From an uncultured Desulfosporosinus sp. (GTDB lineage: Bacteria; Bacillota; Desulfitobacteriia; Desulfitobacteriales; Desulfitobacteriaceae): DNA of 64,000 bases. Positions 1 to 8,992 of the stretch are shown here, piece by piece (position 1 is the first letter of the stretch; each line of letters starts with the position of its first letter). The notes below the pieces were generated by a model. It was not told the origin of the DNA. It worked only from the letters and a program-made list of their open reading frames with translations, and did no database searches. Both the position numbers and the translations under genes were made by a program. Location of the stretch: positions 53,994 to 117,993 of the forward strand of contig CAKMJS010000013.1 of the NCBI GenBank assembly GCA_927405585.1. Direction: 5' to 3'.

Positions 1-460
1 CCCAACAGGTACCCAGACCCAAAGAAACTGCTCGCAAGGCGATATGTTCCATAGCAAGGCCCACATTTAACATGGCATGTGGGACAAAGGCCTTCAAGGT
101 ATTGGCGTCTTTAACCACATCAATGCCAGGATAACTATCGAACGCTTCTGGTCCGAAAACCCCAGCATCAATCAGTTCCTGCAATCGTTTCCTCGTATCT
201 TTGGCATAGGTCGTAAGGTCAGCACAGCAGACCAAAAGTATGGGGGCTTGGCTAAGGAACTTTTGATTAAACGCTGCAGCTTGAATTTGTTCTTTCACAC
301 CCTGATTCTTGACAATAATAAACCGCCAAGGTTGATGATTAGTACCTGAAGGAGCCAAACGGGCTGCCTCCATTAATTCCTGCACCATGTCGTCTGGAAC
401 TGGATCCGACTTATATTTGCGGATACTCCGCCGCTCCATCATAGCCATCTTTATATCCAA
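1..460 (-). CDS. Nitroreductase family protein (partial, 3' end outside window)
   Basis: This is an FMN-dependent NAD(P)H oxidoreductase of the nitroreductase fold; the natural substrate cannot be told. The frame is open from 460 to the window edge, about 153 codons. The N-terminus has the FMN phosphate-binding pattern MERRSIRKY, followed by AARLAPSGTNHQPWRF, the family signature. Further on, HAMLNVGLAMEHIALRAVSLGLGTCW is the usual helix and strand before the second flavin contact, given here only as a landmark spanning roughly residues 128-153. The start is a TTG preceded by AAAGGTGG at good spacing; an ATG further upstream is closed by a stop within five codons. It lies downstream of the acyl-CoA dehydrogenase gene but is separated by about 400 bases, so co-transcription is uncertain. 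Confidence 0.85.
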   Translation of the reverse strand, partial: MDIKMAMMERRSIRKYKSDPVPDDMVQELMEAARLAPSGTNHQPWRFIIVKNQGVKEQIQAAAFNQKFLSQAPILLVCCADLTTYAKDTRKRLQELIDAGVFGPEAFDSYPGIDVVKDANTLKAFVPHAMLNVGLAMEHIALRAVSLGLGTCW

Positions 461-871
461 GACTTCTAACCACCTTTCATGCATAAGGCATAATCCATAT
501 TCTATGATTCTGTTTGTATGAAGTCCCAAACCGCCCCACTCTTACAAAGCCAGACTGTCACTTCACACATAAAACACCCCCAGCGACTTTGCGTCATAAC
601 GCAAACAGTGTCATACCCCCGTCGTCCCAAATGCCGTCCTTCCCCGTCAACCCAAGCCAGAGGAAGTGTCCTAGCTTAGTGAGCATGGAGAGAGGAATTG
701 CGTCAATGAGTGCAGACGTTAAGGCGTAAAGAAACTCAACGGTTCACATGCAGAAAGCCCGGAGGTTTTTTAGCCTTAGCGACAAATGAATAGCAATGGA
801 ACGTATGCGAGCGTGCTATGACACTTCCTCCCAATGGAACGTGTGCGAACGGGCTAACAAACTGACTCTCC
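461..871. other. Gene-free stretch with two imperfect direct repeats
   Basis: I see no convincing gene here. Two copies of a roughly 22-base sequence (AATGGAACGTATGCGAGCG and AATGGAACGTGTGCGAACG, followed in both by a GCTA end) lie near 796-818 and 834-857, just after the acyl-CoA dehydrogenase stop codon. A small hairpin, TTTGCGT with ACGCAAA, lies near 587-604. No typical intrinsic terminator with a T-run was found. Confidence 0.5.
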
Positions 872-2686
872 CTAAAAGGCCTCCTCAGGAATATCAATCG
901 CTGAAGTGTCACCTTCTTTAATAATCCGCACAGTCGCCGCCACATCTGGAACAATATTGAGCACATAAAATTTAGCACTAAATACTTTACCCGCATAAAA
1001 AGCCTTATCAACGTTTCCTTCATCGAGTTTTTCTTGCGCTACTAAAGCCTGTTGCATAAGCAAATACCCGCCATAGAGTTCGGCTGTAATCCGCAAAATT
1101 CTCGTACTATACAACGGAACCAGTCTGATGTTTTCCTTAAAGTAGCCTAAGACGGTAGCTAAGAGTTCCTGATAGGCCAATAATGCTTTACCCAGCACCT
1201 CAAACTCACGAGCAAAGACTTTATTATTCTGGTTAGCTTGGACAAATGAGGCCATCTCCATCATCCACTCTTTGAATACACTGCCTTTATCTAGATTCCA
1301 CTTACGACCCACTAAATCCATCGACTGAATGAAATTGGTACCCTCCCAGATGGAGTAAATCTTGACATCCCTCGCTTGACGCGCCACGGGGTATTCCTCA
1401 GTAAACCCGTAGCCTGCAAAGACTTGAATAGCTTCTGTAATCATCAACCACCCTTGATCCGAGCAATACGCCTTGATTAAAGGAGTAATGACTTCGATAG
1501 AGCGTTTGGCTGCCTTGACCTCCTCAGGATCATCCCCGAATTCGATTAAATCCAAATAGTAGTAGCCTTTAAAAATCATAGCTCGCATTGCTTCCAGCGT
1601 GGCCTTCTGGGTGAGTAGCATACGACGGACGTCTTCATGTTGAATGATAGGTACCCTACTCCCTTTGGGATTGTGAATCGGCCTACCTTGAATCCGCTCC
1701 TTGGCATAATGAACTGCATTGTTATAAGCGACAGTCGCAACAGCTAGGGCACTATGCCCTGTATCCAAGCGTGATCCATTGATCATCCTAAACATTTGAG
1801 CTATTCCCTGCCCAATCCCTTTTTCATCTGGCGGGTTACCTAACAAAACACCACGACATTGACTCTCTTCCCCAAAGCTAAGCACAGCTGTGGATGACCC
1901 CTTAAGGCCCATCTTATGTTCTATGCCAACGGTCGAAACATCGTTGGATTCTCCTAATTTGCCGTCTTCTTTGACCCAAATCTTTGGTACGATGAATAAC
2001 GACAGCCCTTTGGTACCAAGGGCCGCTCCATCCACTCGGGCTAGTACCAGATGAATAATATTTTCGGTGAGATCATGATCTCCTCCAGTAATGAAGCATT
2101 TTGTCCCCTTAACCTTATAAATTAATGGGTTATCTGTGAGGTAGGCCTTGGTCGTCATATCCCCCACATCGGAACCACCACCCGGTTCTGTCAGACACAT
2201 AGTGCCTTCCCAAACGCCTTCAAACATTTTCGGAGTGTAGAGAGCAATCTGTTCGGGTGAGCCGAACGCCTTGATCACGGACGCTATGCCGCCACTCAAC
2301 CCAATATACGGGGACATAGCCGGGTTGGCGCCAATAATATACTCACGGACAGCTTCGTTGAGAATCTCTGGAAGGGCGCTCTCTCCTTCGACGTCACTGT
2401 TGCTGGCACCCCAGCCATTTTCCTGAATGAACTTGAAGGCCTTATGAAAAGAAGGGGGAACTGTTACTTTGCCATCCATGAAGACTGCTCCGATGGTATC
2501 ACCGTCATCATTCGTAGGAGCAACGATTTCTCGACTCATCTTTAGGGCTTGATCCAGTATTCCATCGACATCGTCAATATTGAGATAATCCCGAAAGCGC
2601 TTTAACCCGAGAATTTTCTTTCCATCTAACCATTCTTTAAGGATAAATTTGTGATCACGATTACTGTACATAAACTTGCTGGCCAA
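872..2686 (-). CDS. Acyl-CoA dehydrogenase, long (about 600 aa) DmdC/AidB-like type
   Basis: An FAD-dependent acyl-CoA dehydrogenase that forms the 2,3-double bond of an acyl-CoA, passing electrons to ETF. At about 604 residues it matches the long subfamily that includes 3-methylmercaptopropionyl-CoA dehydrogenases, with the normal three-domain fold plus a C-terminal helical extension. Visible motifs are MCLTEPGGGSDVGDM (flavin and substrate contacts, about residue 165), KGTKCFITGGDHD, and IYSIWEGTNFIQSMDL, whose Glu is the expected catalytic base. It is the last gene of the crotonase/dehydratase operon. The open frame begins with GTG at 2692, but the AGGA core is only 3 bases from it; TTG at 2686 has a 9-base gap and gives MASKFMYSNRDHKF, like the family N-terminus. 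Substrate unknown. Confidence 0.9.
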   Translation of the reverse strand: MASKFMYSNRDHKFILKEWLDGKKILGLKRFRDYLNIDDVDGILDQALKMSREIVAPTNDDGDTIGAVFMDGKVTVPPSFHKAFKFIQENGWGASNSDVEGESALPEILNEAVREYIIGANPAMSPYIGLSGGIASVIKAFGSPEQIALYTPKMFEGVWEGTMCLTEPGGGSDVGDMTTKAYLTDNPLIYKVKGTKCFITGGDHDLTENIIHLVLARVDGAALGTKGLSLFIVPKIWVKEDGKLGESNDVSTVGIEHKMGLKGSSTAVLSFGEESQCRGVLLGNPPDEKGIGQGIAQMFRMINGSRLDTGHSALAVATVAYNNAVHYAKERIQGRPIHNPKGSRVPIIQHEDVRRMLLTQKATLEAMRAMIFKGYYYLDLIEFGDDPEEVKAAKRSIEVITPLIKAYCSDQGWLMITEAIQVFAGYGFTEEYPVARQARDVKIYSIWEGTNFIQSMDLVGRKWNLDKGSVFKEWMMEMASFVQANQNNKVFAREFEVLGKALLAYQELLATVLGYFKENIRLVPLYSTRILRITAELYGGYLLMQQALVAQEKLDEGNVDKAFYAGKVFSAKFYVLNIVPDVAATVRIIKEGDTSAIDIPEEAF

Positions 2687-2777
2687 GAACACTCATCCTT
2701 TCAGTCGCAACTATTTTGCGTATCCACCACATAGATTCCACACCGAAGTCCCGATGTTCAGCCTTACAGGAACGAGT

Positions 2778-4253
2778 TTACTTTTTAGATCTGGGTTTCA
2801 TTCCTGCAATAGCTCTAACAATATCCTTCTTGGACTCCATATCGTACTGGGAGGTGATGGCGATCTGTTCCATAATTGGAGATCCACCGCCATGATAAGC
2901 ACCATACAGTGTCGCACCTGCTGAACCAGAAAGTCCAAAATCGATGAAGTTCATCCAAAACTTAATCTGTTCTTCGATAGGGATTTTCGGATTGCGATTT
3001 AGGTACTTTTCCAACAAATTCTTGATTTCAGGGTTAGTCAAGTCATTTTCATAGGGGAAAGTAGCGGGCATCCCCCCTGCTATGTCACACAGTATCTCTT
3101 GTTCATGGAACACTGCCTCACCAGTCAGGCACCTGCCCACGTTGGCATAGATGGAGTTGGGAATATAACAACCAGGGCCGTAGGGCACAACCCCCAAACC
3201 AGGCATATAAACTTCAGGCTTAGCGAGTGCGGAGGACGTGTAGCCAGCTGCATAGCCAAGTTCACCCGTCATGATCAGCTTGGAGAGCAGTTCGCGTACA
3301 TGCGGGGTCTTTTCAATGCCATTGATTTCCGCTGCCAGAGCACCCATACCGATAACATAGTCGAGCATAGCAGGCTTACAGCCAGAATAGGAATGACGAT
3401 GGAACAGCGCAAATAACAGGGCTGTCATGCCACCGTGCTGAGTTTCTCCACACAGAAACACGCGTTCCCAAGGAATGAAGCAATCATCAAAGATGACATA
3501 AGAGTCCGTGTAGCCGTATTCAATCCCCCTCTGATAAGTGTCGCGCTTGCGATAATTGTGAAAGTGGACAATTTGCTTAACCCCTTCATAATCTGAAGGA
3601 ACTGCAAAGGCCAAGGCATAGGCTTCCTCACCCTTTTGCAGAGCTCGGTTCGGGACCACTAGAATCTCGTCAGAAATTGAGGCCTCAGAGATATGGACTT
3701 TGCAACCGCGCACAACGATTCCATCGCTACGTTCCTCCACCACGTGCACATACATATCAGGGTCACTCTGCTCTGCTGGCCTCTTCATACGCTCGCCCTT
3801 CACGTCGGTCTGCGCGCAGCTTGCAACGAGATCTTCTCGCTGGAAACGCTCTAACCACTTAAGCCAGTTGTCATGGTACGCTGTCTTAGCTTTAGGGGAC
3901 TTTTGAGCTTCGAAAGACACTGCGTGGATGGCATTGGAGGCGTCAATCCCCATACACCTCTGAATGCACTGTCCGACTTTGTTCACTAAAAACCGAGTCA
4001 TGTCTTGCTTCTTGTGCAAGTCATCTACGTTTTGGTGAACGTGGTTAAAGCGGTTGATGGTTTCCCCTGTGATGTGAGATGTTGCCGTGCAAAGATCCTT
4101 ACTGTCGGGGTCCCATACTGCATCAAACGTTAAGCCCATGACGTTTAGGGCACCTTCTTGAAGAGGATCTAACCGATCGATCATTCCACCATTAAAGTAG
4201 AGATTTCTATTCATCTTACTTAGCCCTTCGATATACTGAGCCCTAGTTCTCAT
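2778..4253 (-). CDS. 4-hydroxybutyryl-CoA dehydratase / 4-hydroxyphenylacetate hydroxylase family protein
   Basis: About 491 residues, the usual length for this flavoprotein family (acyl-CoA-dehydrogenase-like fold). The [4Fe-4S] ligands of 4-hydroxybutyryl-CoA dehydratase appear to be retained: C96 and C100 (QCIQRC) and H285 and C292 (FHRHSYSGCK), with the same 4- and 7-residue spacings as the known C99/C103/H292/C299. Monooxygenase members of the family lack these Cys, so I infer a radical dehydratase or isomerase rather than a hydroxylase. The C-terminal LYGAYHGGGSP differs from the dehydratase sequence I remember, so the substrate may differ. It lies between a crotonase and an acyl-CoA dehydrogenase in one operon. 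The ATG at 4253 has AAGGAG at 7 bases; the ATG two codons earlier is too close. Confidence 0.85.
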   Translation of the reverse strand: MRTRAQYIEGLSKMNRNLYFNGGMIDRLDPLQEGALNVMGLTFDAVWDPDSKDLCTATSHITGETINRFNHVHQNVDDLHKKQDMTRFLVNKVGQCIQRCMGIDASNAIHAVSFEAQKSPKAKTAYHDNWLKWLERFQREDLVASCAQTDVKGERMKRPAEQSDPDMYVHVVEERSDGIVVRGCKVHISEASISDEILVVPNRALQKGEEAYALAFAVPSDYEGVKQIVHFHNYRKRDTYQRGIEYGYTDSYVIFDDCFIPWERVFLCGETQHGGMTALLFALFHRHSYSGCKPAMLDYVIGMGALAAEINGIEKTPHVRELLSKLIMTGELGYAAGYTSSALAKPEVYMPGLGVVPYGPGCYIPNSIYANVGRCLTGEAVFHEQEILCDIAGGMPATFPYENDLTNPEIKNLLEKYLNRNPKIPIEEQIKFWMNFIDFGLSGSAGATLYGAYHGGGSPIMEQIAITSQYDMESKKDIVRAIAGMKPRSKK

Positions 4254-4309
4254 AATCATTCTCCTTTTCTTACCATCACCGTTATCTAATAATGTGCGTT
4301 TTCAGAACT

Positions 4310-5089
4310 CTAACGTCCCTGGAATTTCGCTGGCCGTTTTTCAAGAAAAGCTCTCATGCCTTCTTTTTGATCTTCAGTAGCAAACAACAGGTTAAAGCAT
4401 TGATGTTCATATTGCAGACCCGCTTCTAAATCCATCCTTAGCCCCTCATTCACAGCTGATTTAGCCAAACGCAAGGCTACTGCACCTCGGGCAACAAATC
4501 GTTTCGCCATCTTCTGAGCTTCTTCGGCTAACTGCTCAGTCGGTACTACTTTATTTACAAGACCAATTCTCAAGGCTTCATCAGCTTTAATAAAATCTCC
4601 GCTAAAAATTAATTCCTTCGCCCTACCCTGACCGATCAGGCGTGGCAGACGCTGTGTTCCCCCAGCACCAGGCAAGATGCCCAGTTTAATTTCCGGTAAG
4701 CCAATAAGGGCATTCTCCGCTGCAATACGGATATCTGCTACTAAAGTCAGTTCACACCCACCGCCTAGAGCGTAGCCAGCGATCGCGGCGATGACTGGCT
4801 TAGGCATGGTTTCGATTAGTTGGAAGGCCCGGTGCGAGGGATTATCACTGATCGTCACGTCCACAGCGGAAGCATTAGCCATTTGAGCGATGTCCGCCCC
4901 TGCAGCGAATACTTTCTCACCACCTGTGATGATGACTACCCGCACGGAAGGATCAGCAGCCAGTTTTGAGGCCGCTTCCGCTAACTCATTAAAGACCTGG
5001 TCATTCAAAGCGTTTAGCACCTCAGGCCGATTTAGCGTGAGCGTAGCGATACCTTCCTCAATTTTAACAATGATCGTTTCGTATACCAT
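4310..5089 (-). CDS. Enoyl-CoA hydratase / crotonase family protein
   Basis: A 259-residue crotonase that hydrates 2-enoyl-CoA to 3-hydroxyacyl-CoA or does the reverse. The oxyanion-hole segment [10 protein letters not shown] (61-70), the GGGCEL motif with Glu113, and [15 protein letters not shown] with Glu133 are all present; two Glu 20 residues apart is the arrangement of true hydratases. The C-terminus [12 protein letters not shown] is also typical. It is the first gene of the operon that continues with the dehydratase-like protein and acyl-CoA dehydrogenase, with a sigma-54 promoter about 120 bases upstream. The start ATG has AGGAGG nine bases away. Chain-length preference cannot be inferred. 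Confidence 0.93.
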   Translation of the reverse strand: MVYETIIVKIEEGIATLTLNRPEVLNALNDQVFNELAEAASKLAADPSVRVVIITGGEKVFAAGADIAQMANASAVDVTISDNPSHRAFQLIETMPKPVIAAIAGYALGGGCELTLVADIRIAAENALIGLPEIKLGILPGAGGTQRLPRLIGQGRAKELIFSGDFIKADEALRIGLVNKVVPTEQLAEEAQKMAKRFVARGAVALRLAKSAVNEGLRMDLEAGLQYEHQCFNLLFATEDQKEGMRAFLEKRPAKFQGR

Positions 5090-5210
5090 TCATTACTACC
5101 TCCTCGTTCGCGATAATTAATTAATTTTCCTCAACACATTGCCCAAATTACTTATTGGAATATTATAAAAACTATAACAATTTTAAATAATCTGACATTA
5201 TAGTTACACA

Positions 5211-5228
5211 TTGCAAATAGCATGCCAA
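5211..5228 (-). promoter_or_regulatory. Sigma-54 (-24/-12) promoter of the crotonase operon
   Basis: On the minus strand the sequence TTGGCATGCTATTTGCAA fits the sigma-54 consensus TTGGCACG-N4-TTGCW with correct spacing: GG at -24 and GC at -12. It lies about 120 bases upstream of the crotonase start, and a sigma-54 activator gene is immediately upstream. Confidence 0.85.
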
Positions 5229-5248
5229 CTCTTCGCAACATAAATAAA

Positions 5249-5285
5249 CCCTCCTGTCTGGAAAACCAGACCACAGAGGGTTTTT
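5249..5285 (-). terminator. Probable terminator of the sigma-54 activator gene
   Basis: An imperfect hairpin with arms CCCTC/GAGGG and TCTGG/CCAGA around an AAAA loop lies between the activator stop codon and the next promoter. The T-run is TTTTT on the plus side and TTTATTT on the minus side, so it may work in both directions. Confidence 0.6.
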
Positions 5286-5333
5286 CCTATGTATGGAATT
5301 AGGTACAAAACAACGTTTTCTTTCTTAATTTTA

Positions 5334-5348
5334 GTGCGTAATGCGCAC
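5334..5348. promoter_or_regulatory. Candidate activator-binding site (UAS)
   Basis: The interrupted palindrome GTGCGTAATGCGCAC lies about 105 bases upstream of the sigma-54 promoter, the distance typical for an enhancer-binding site. This is inference only. The second sigma-54 promoter has a half-like AGTGTGCG near 9968-9976. Confidence 0.35.
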
Positions 5349-5408
5349 ACGCTTTCACAGGGGTTCTATGCTCGCTAATTAATGACCAAGTCACTCATCA
5401 ATTATCAA

Positions 5409-6809
5409 CTAGTTAATACCATAGCGGAGTAATTTATCGTAAAATACCCGCCGTGAGAACCCCAAGGCCTTCATGGCATTGGTACGGTTGTTGTTATAAG
5501 TGTCCAAGGCGGATAATATTAAGTCCTTTTCCATTCTGGCCAGTATCTCCTTTACCGCGTAGGGCTTATCTTCAGAATTAAAGTTATCAACACAAGTCGG
5601 AATTATGCGGGCGGGCAAATGCTGAATTTCTATGGTCCTACTACTACACACAATACTTGCATGCTCTAAGACGTTCTGCAATTCCCGAATGTTACCTGGC
5701 CAGTCATACTCCTGAAAAAACCTCACCACTTTAGGAGAGAGAGTCAGCTCATGACCAACTTCTCGCGAAAACTGATCAAGGAATGTCTTAGCAAGGGCCA
5801 TTAAATCATCTTTACGCTCGCGAAGCGGGGTCAGTGTAAGTGGCACGATATTTAGCCGATAATACAGATCAAGCCGAAAAGTCCCTTGTTCGATCATACT
5901 TTCTAAATCTCGGTTAGTGGCAGCGATCACTCGAATATCGACCTTGACTGCCTTAGATCCCCCTACCCGTTCAAACTCCCTTTCTTGCAATACACGTAAC
6001 AACTTCGACTGCATGGTGAGACTCATATCGCCTATTTCGTCCAGAAAAATGGTACCGCTATGGGCCAGTTCAAACTTACCAAGTTTGCCTCCCTTTTTAG
6101 CGCCTGTAAATGCTCCATCTTCATATCCGAACAGTTCACTCTCTACTAAATCTTCAGGCATTGCAGCACAATTCACCTTGATCATGGGCATATCCTTACG
6201 GCGGCTACTCTTATGAACAGCCCTCGCTAATACCTCTTTGCCAACCCCACTCTCACCGAGGATTAACACCGTACTATCAGTACGTGCTACCTTAGCTGCT
6301 AAAACTAAGGTTTCCTTCACTCGACTATTTTGTCCCACATACTCCTTAAAGGACAGGGGTAGATATTCCCATTGTTCTAACTGCTCCTTCAAATAATCCG
6401 CGACACCCTTAGTCTGCTGTAACTCACGGTTAAGTTCAACAACATCAGTTATATTTTTAAAGATCGAAACACAGCCAATGATGTCATTATTATCGTATAA
6501 AAGAAATGCACTTCCTACAACATTTATACCCAGTGAATCCAAATAATCCCCGCCAATTTGGTAGGGCACACCCGTGCGTAGTACGTTAATTGCCGCAGCC
6601 TTGGGTTCAATTTTATCTAACCTGCGCCCTAAAACTTTGGCCACGGGCACCCCTAATATCCTCGCATAGGCCTCGTTAGCATAAACAATCGTCGTATCTA
6701 AATCTATAACCATGACCACATCATGAATCTTATTGAGGATTTCAAATAACTGTTTTCGATCCCAGCTCGGAAAAGCATTCGTTGTTACAGCGTGGGCTGC
6801 GTCACTCAT
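5409..6809 (-). CDS. PAS-domain sigma-54-dependent transcriptional activator
   Basis: A bacterial enhancer-binding protein of about 466 residues. Domain order is a PAS sensor (about 20-130; [23 protein letters not shown]), the AAA+ domain with Walker A GESGVGKE, the sigma-54 contact loop GAFTGA and Walker [12 protein letters not shown], then a C-terminal Fis-type helix-turn-helix ([20 protein letters not shown]). There is no receiver domain, so a ligand or redox state sensed by PAS probably sets activity. It lies between two operons that both have sigma-54 promoters, making it the likely activator of both. I prefer the ATG at 6809, which has GGGGGT upstream; the TTG at 6872 has AAGG directly abutting it. 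Confidence 0.93.
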   Translation of the reverse strand: MSDAAHAVTTNAFPSWDRKQLFEILNKIHDVVMVIDLDTTIVYANEAYARILGVPVAKVLGRRLDKIEPKAAAINVLRTGVPYQIGGDYLDSLGINVVGSAFLLYDNNDIIGCVSIFKNITDVVELNRELQQTKGVADYLKEQLEQWEYLPLSFKEYVGQNSRVKETLVLAAKVARTDSTVLILGESGVGKEVLARAVHKSSRRKDMPMIKVNCAAMPEDLVESELFGYEDGAFTGAKKGGKLGKFELAHSGTIFLDEIGDMSLTMQSKLLRVLQEREFERVGGSKAVKVDIRVIAATNRDLESMIEQGTFRLDLYYRLNIVPLTLTPLRERKDDLMALAKTFLDQFSREVGHELTLSPKVVRFFQEYDWPGNIRELQNVLEHASIVCSSRTIEIQHLPARIIPTCVDNFNSEDKPYAVKEILARMEKDLILSALDTYNNNRTNAMKALGFSRRVFYDKLLRYGIN

Positions 6810-6925
6810 GTTTACCCCCAATTTTGATCTATTGCCATATTTTACAGGTTTATTTTCATTATAATGGTTCAACCTTATGGAAGTAAATACAAACTTCTAT
6901 CTGTATTCTAATTTTATTATTAAAT

Positions 6926-6978
6926 CCCATAAGCCGAGAGAAATAACTTATGATAAGTCATCTCTCTCGGCTTATGGG
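6926..6978 (-). terminator. Long hairpin terminator after the MaoC operon
   Basis: A perfect 16-bp stem (CCCATAAGCCGAGAGA with its complement) encloses a loop that itself holds the small palindrome ACTTATGATAAGT. It lies just past the last MaoC stop codon and is followed on the minus strand by an AT-rich ATTTAATAAT stretch. Confidence 0.75.
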
Positions 6979-6997
6979 GAAGTTCACCATACTCTAC

Positions 6998-7399
6998 CTA
7001 TTGTTGCAGGATATGAGCCAAACCAGCTAAAACTCTCTCCTCTTTATCATTAAAGGCCTTTATATCGCACATAATAATATTTCCCGAACGTGCGCTAATA
7101 GAACCGCCGAACGTTATCTTGTCTTCTGGCCGAACTATCTGTTCAAAGCGCACATCAAGTTTACTGATTCTCCCCTCCTTGCCGATCCATTCCGATAGCA
7201 TAGCTGCCATTTGAGCCATAGTGAGCATTCCATGCGCGATCATTCCCCCTAGACCAACTTGGCGCGCGTAGTTGTCATCAAGGTGAATCGGGTTAAAATC
7301 TCCAGAAGCTTCAGCGTATTGACGAATTTGCACGTGGGTAGGTACCCATTCTCGGCTAGGAAGGTGATCAGAGACCTGATAATTAGACAGACTCTTCAT
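6998..7399 (-). CDS. MaoC-like (R)-specific enoyl-CoA hydratase, catalytic half
   Basis: A hot-dog-fold hydratase subunit of 133 residues. The hydratase-2 signature is complete: YAEASGDFNPIHLDD followed by GGMIAHGMLTMAQ, with the Asp of SGD and the His of NPIH as the catalytic pair. It overlaps the upstream FAS1-like half-hydratase gene by 17 bases, so the two are translationally coupled and probably form a heteromer like a split double-hot-dog hydratase. This is the last gene of the sigma-54-driven operon. Of the two near ATGs, the second (7399) has the right distance from GGGGG. Confidence 0.9.
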   Translation of the reverse strand: MKSLSNYQVSDHLPSREWVPTHVQIRQYAEASGDFNPIHLDDNYARQVGLGGMIAHGMLTMAQMAAMLSEWIGKEGRISKLDVRFEQIVRPEDKITFGGSISARSGNIIMCDIKAFNDKEERVLAGLAHILQQ

Positions 7400-7796
7400 C
7401 AGCATCCCCCTTTACTGGAGTGATTAACGTTGAACTGCTGGAAAACACTAATTCGCCTGCCAGATCATAACCGGTCGTCTCGATCACCACAAATACCATC
7501 TTTCCCAACTTACTGGTGCGTTCATAGATATCCTTGATACTCCGCTTATAACTAAGGCTATCACCCACTGAGAGCGGACGGTAATGCGTTATTTTCTGTT
7601 CGCCGTGGATCATTCCTGGATTGGTCAGTTCAAAGCCCGGAATGTTAGCTTGGAGCAATGTTCCTACGTACGTTACTGGTACCGCATCACCATCAAACGA
7701 AATTCCGATGGCCTCGGCAAACCTACGCACTTCCTCCAGCCTAATTTTCAAGACGACAGACTCACTTTCCCGACCTATAAATTCTTTCTCTATCAT
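7383..7796 (-). CDS. FAS1-like dehydratase / MaoC N-terminal half-domain protein
   Basis: A 137-residue hot-dog-fold protein that resembles the non-catalytic N-terminal half of two-domain MaoC hydratases: LEEVRRFAEAIG near residue 23, then NPGMIHGEQKITHYRPLSVGDSL, and a C-terminal VFVVIETTGYDLAGELVFSS strand pair. The SGD..NPIH catalytic residues are absent, as expected for the substrate-binding half. It pairs with the following catalytic MaoC gene. GGAG lies seven bases before the ATG. In the family such pairs act on bulky or branched acyl-CoAs; the actual substrate is unknown. Confidence 0.85.
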   Translation of the reverse strand: MIEKEFIGRESESVVLKIRLEEVRRFAEAIGISFDGDAVPVTYVGTLLQANIPGFELTNPGMIHGEQKITHYRPLSVGDSLSYKRSIKDIYERTSKLGKMVFVVIETTGYDLAGELVFSSSSTLITPVKGDADEESV

Positions 7797-7834
7797 AGAG
7801 ACTCCGCCTTCCTCTTGCGCAGATGATCCTACGT

Positions 7835-8032
7835 TCAGAGACCAAGCTTCAGTTTAAGGTCACTCAGTCTAATCTGAGCCACTTCTAAACTGGGATCAAG
7901 AACATTCGCCATCATGTACTCATTCAAAGCTTCCTGTAGGTTCCCAGTTCCTTCCTTGGCAATCCCCTCTCCTAAATGTCTCATCGCTAAGCTTTCATGA
8001 TCTATATCATCTTGGTTATGTCCAATGTGCAA
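7835..8032 (-). CDS. Small TPR-like helical protein
   Basis: A 65-residue protein with a single TPR-like helix pair (GNLQEALNEYMMANVLDPSLEVAQIRLSDL reads as one repeat, residues about 30-59). I do not recognise a named family. TTG start with AAGGAGGG seven bases upstream, and a stop-to-start gap of only a few bases from the preceding gene, support a real gene in the operon. It may be a docking or assembly peptide for the neighbouring enzymes; this is a guess from position. Confidence 0.7.
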   Translation of the reverse strand: MHIGHNQDDIDHESLAMRHLGEGIAKEGTGNLQEALNEYMMANVLDPSLEVAQIRLSDLKLKLGL

Positions 8033-8035
8033 GAC

Positions 8036-8638
8036 TTACCCTCCTTGTTGCAGGCGGAAGGCGATTTCACATAGCCCACTGCCCGAAGCATCTTTGCTGT
8101 GGGTCATATCCACCTTGGTTCCCGCTTTTGCGGCAGCAACTTCATTGGCCGCCCTACAAAAAACCTGACAATCGCTGATCCCTTGATCAGCAAATACCTT
8201 ACCAAGGCTACAGTTAAAGCTTCGAACTTTTAAGACCTTTGTAGTGGCTTCCGTGACCGTCCATGCATCTCTTGGACGTAGGGATAGTATGCCAAGTTCG
8301 ATGTACCTTTCTAAGACGTGAGGAAACCGAATCCCGGTTTGCTGGGCCACATGCTCTATCATTTCACCCGTTCTATCCAGAAACTCCTTGGAATCGGCTT
8401 CCCTAATCAAAAGGTTCATAAACGTTCTTCCCTGATTAGCTAAATACTCCTCATTGGTTTCTCCATCTGGGTTAAACAAACTCTCCAGCGGAAATTCCTG
8501 TTGGACTTTATAGATTAGTTCCTTAGGTAGATCATAGGCATAATTTTGGTCGGGGACTACTTTCAACCGCCGACCAGGTGCAACCTCCGCGCTGGGGTTG
8601 CCTTTGACTTTTTGCAAGACCTTAAAATCCAACGTCAT
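8036..8638 (-). CDS. Uncharacterised protein resembling ATC-hydrolase/V4R-type domains
   Basis: About 200 residues, no signal peptide or membrane segment. The C-terminal half has spaced cysteines (FNCSLGK, DCQVFC, GLCEIAF) in an order that recalls L-2-amino-thiazoline-4-carboxylate hydrolase-like and V4R small-molecule-binding domains; this is a pattern resemblance, not an identification. The middle (LLIREADSKEFLDRTGEMIEHVAQQ) is helical. It sits between a ferredoxin gene and the TPR-like gene in the sigma-54 operon, so a role in sensing or handling the operon's thioester substrate is possible. The ATG at 8638 has GGGGAG at good distance; the ATG twelve codons earlier lacks a site. Confidence 0.7.
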   Translation of the reverse strand: MTLDFKVLQKVKGNPSAEVAPGRRLKVVPDQNYAYDLPKELIYKVQQEFPLESLFNPDGETNEEYLANQGRTFMNLLIREADSKEFLDRTGEMIEHVAQQTGIRFPHVLERYIELGILSLRPRDAWTVTEATTKVLKVRSFNCSLGKVFADQGISDCQVFCRAANEVAAAKAGTKVDMTHSKDASGSGLCEIAFRLQQGG

Positions 8639-8677
8639 ACATAACTCCCCTTTTCCTTCGTGTACAATCAGCACCTA

Positions 8678-8980
8678 TTAGACATTACGCTCTCTTAGTT
8701 GGGTTGCCCGTTCCTCTCTAAACTTCTGGGCTAACTGCTCGCGCAGTAAGAATTCCAAGTTTATTGCATCCGTCGGACAACTCTTAACACAGTCTCCACA
8801 ACCAGAACACTTGTCGAAATAGCGTCCTACAATTTTGTATTCACTGAGATCAGTTTCTCTCCCTTTCCACACCTTTGTGGGACCGCATACGAAAACTACC
8901 GATGGACACACGCTTAAGCACTTGCGACAACTCAGTGGATCTTTACATAAGGTATAGTCAATATTAATTTGAGCAATCAT
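8678..8980 (-). CDS. Ferredoxin-like dicluster 4Fe-4S protein
   Basis: A 100-residue soluble electron carrier with two cysteine groups: C12, C18, C21, C25 (LCKDPLSCRKCLSVCP) and C58, C61, C64, C68 (CSGCGDCVKSCP), plus C32. The second group is a classical [4Fe-4S] motif; the first has a longer first gap. A charged C-terminal helix (EQLAQKFREERATQLRERNV) could bind a partner. It lies 12 bases after the stop of the larger Fe-S protein gene, so the two are probably partners. GGGGGG precedes the ATG. Confidence 0.88.
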   Translation of the reverse strand: MIAQINIDYTLCKDPLSCRKCLSVCPSVVFVCGPTKVWKGRETDLSEYKIVGRYFDKCSGCGDCVKSCPTDAINLEFLLREQLAQKFREERATQLRERNV

Positions 8981-8992
8981 TTAAGTCCCCCC

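Noticed and set aside
502..570. Minus-strand 22-codon frame starting MCEVTVWL, similar to the start of CooT-type nickel proteins
   Set aside because: It stops after 22 residues, far shorter than the family, and no continuation is found in other frames. At most a relic.
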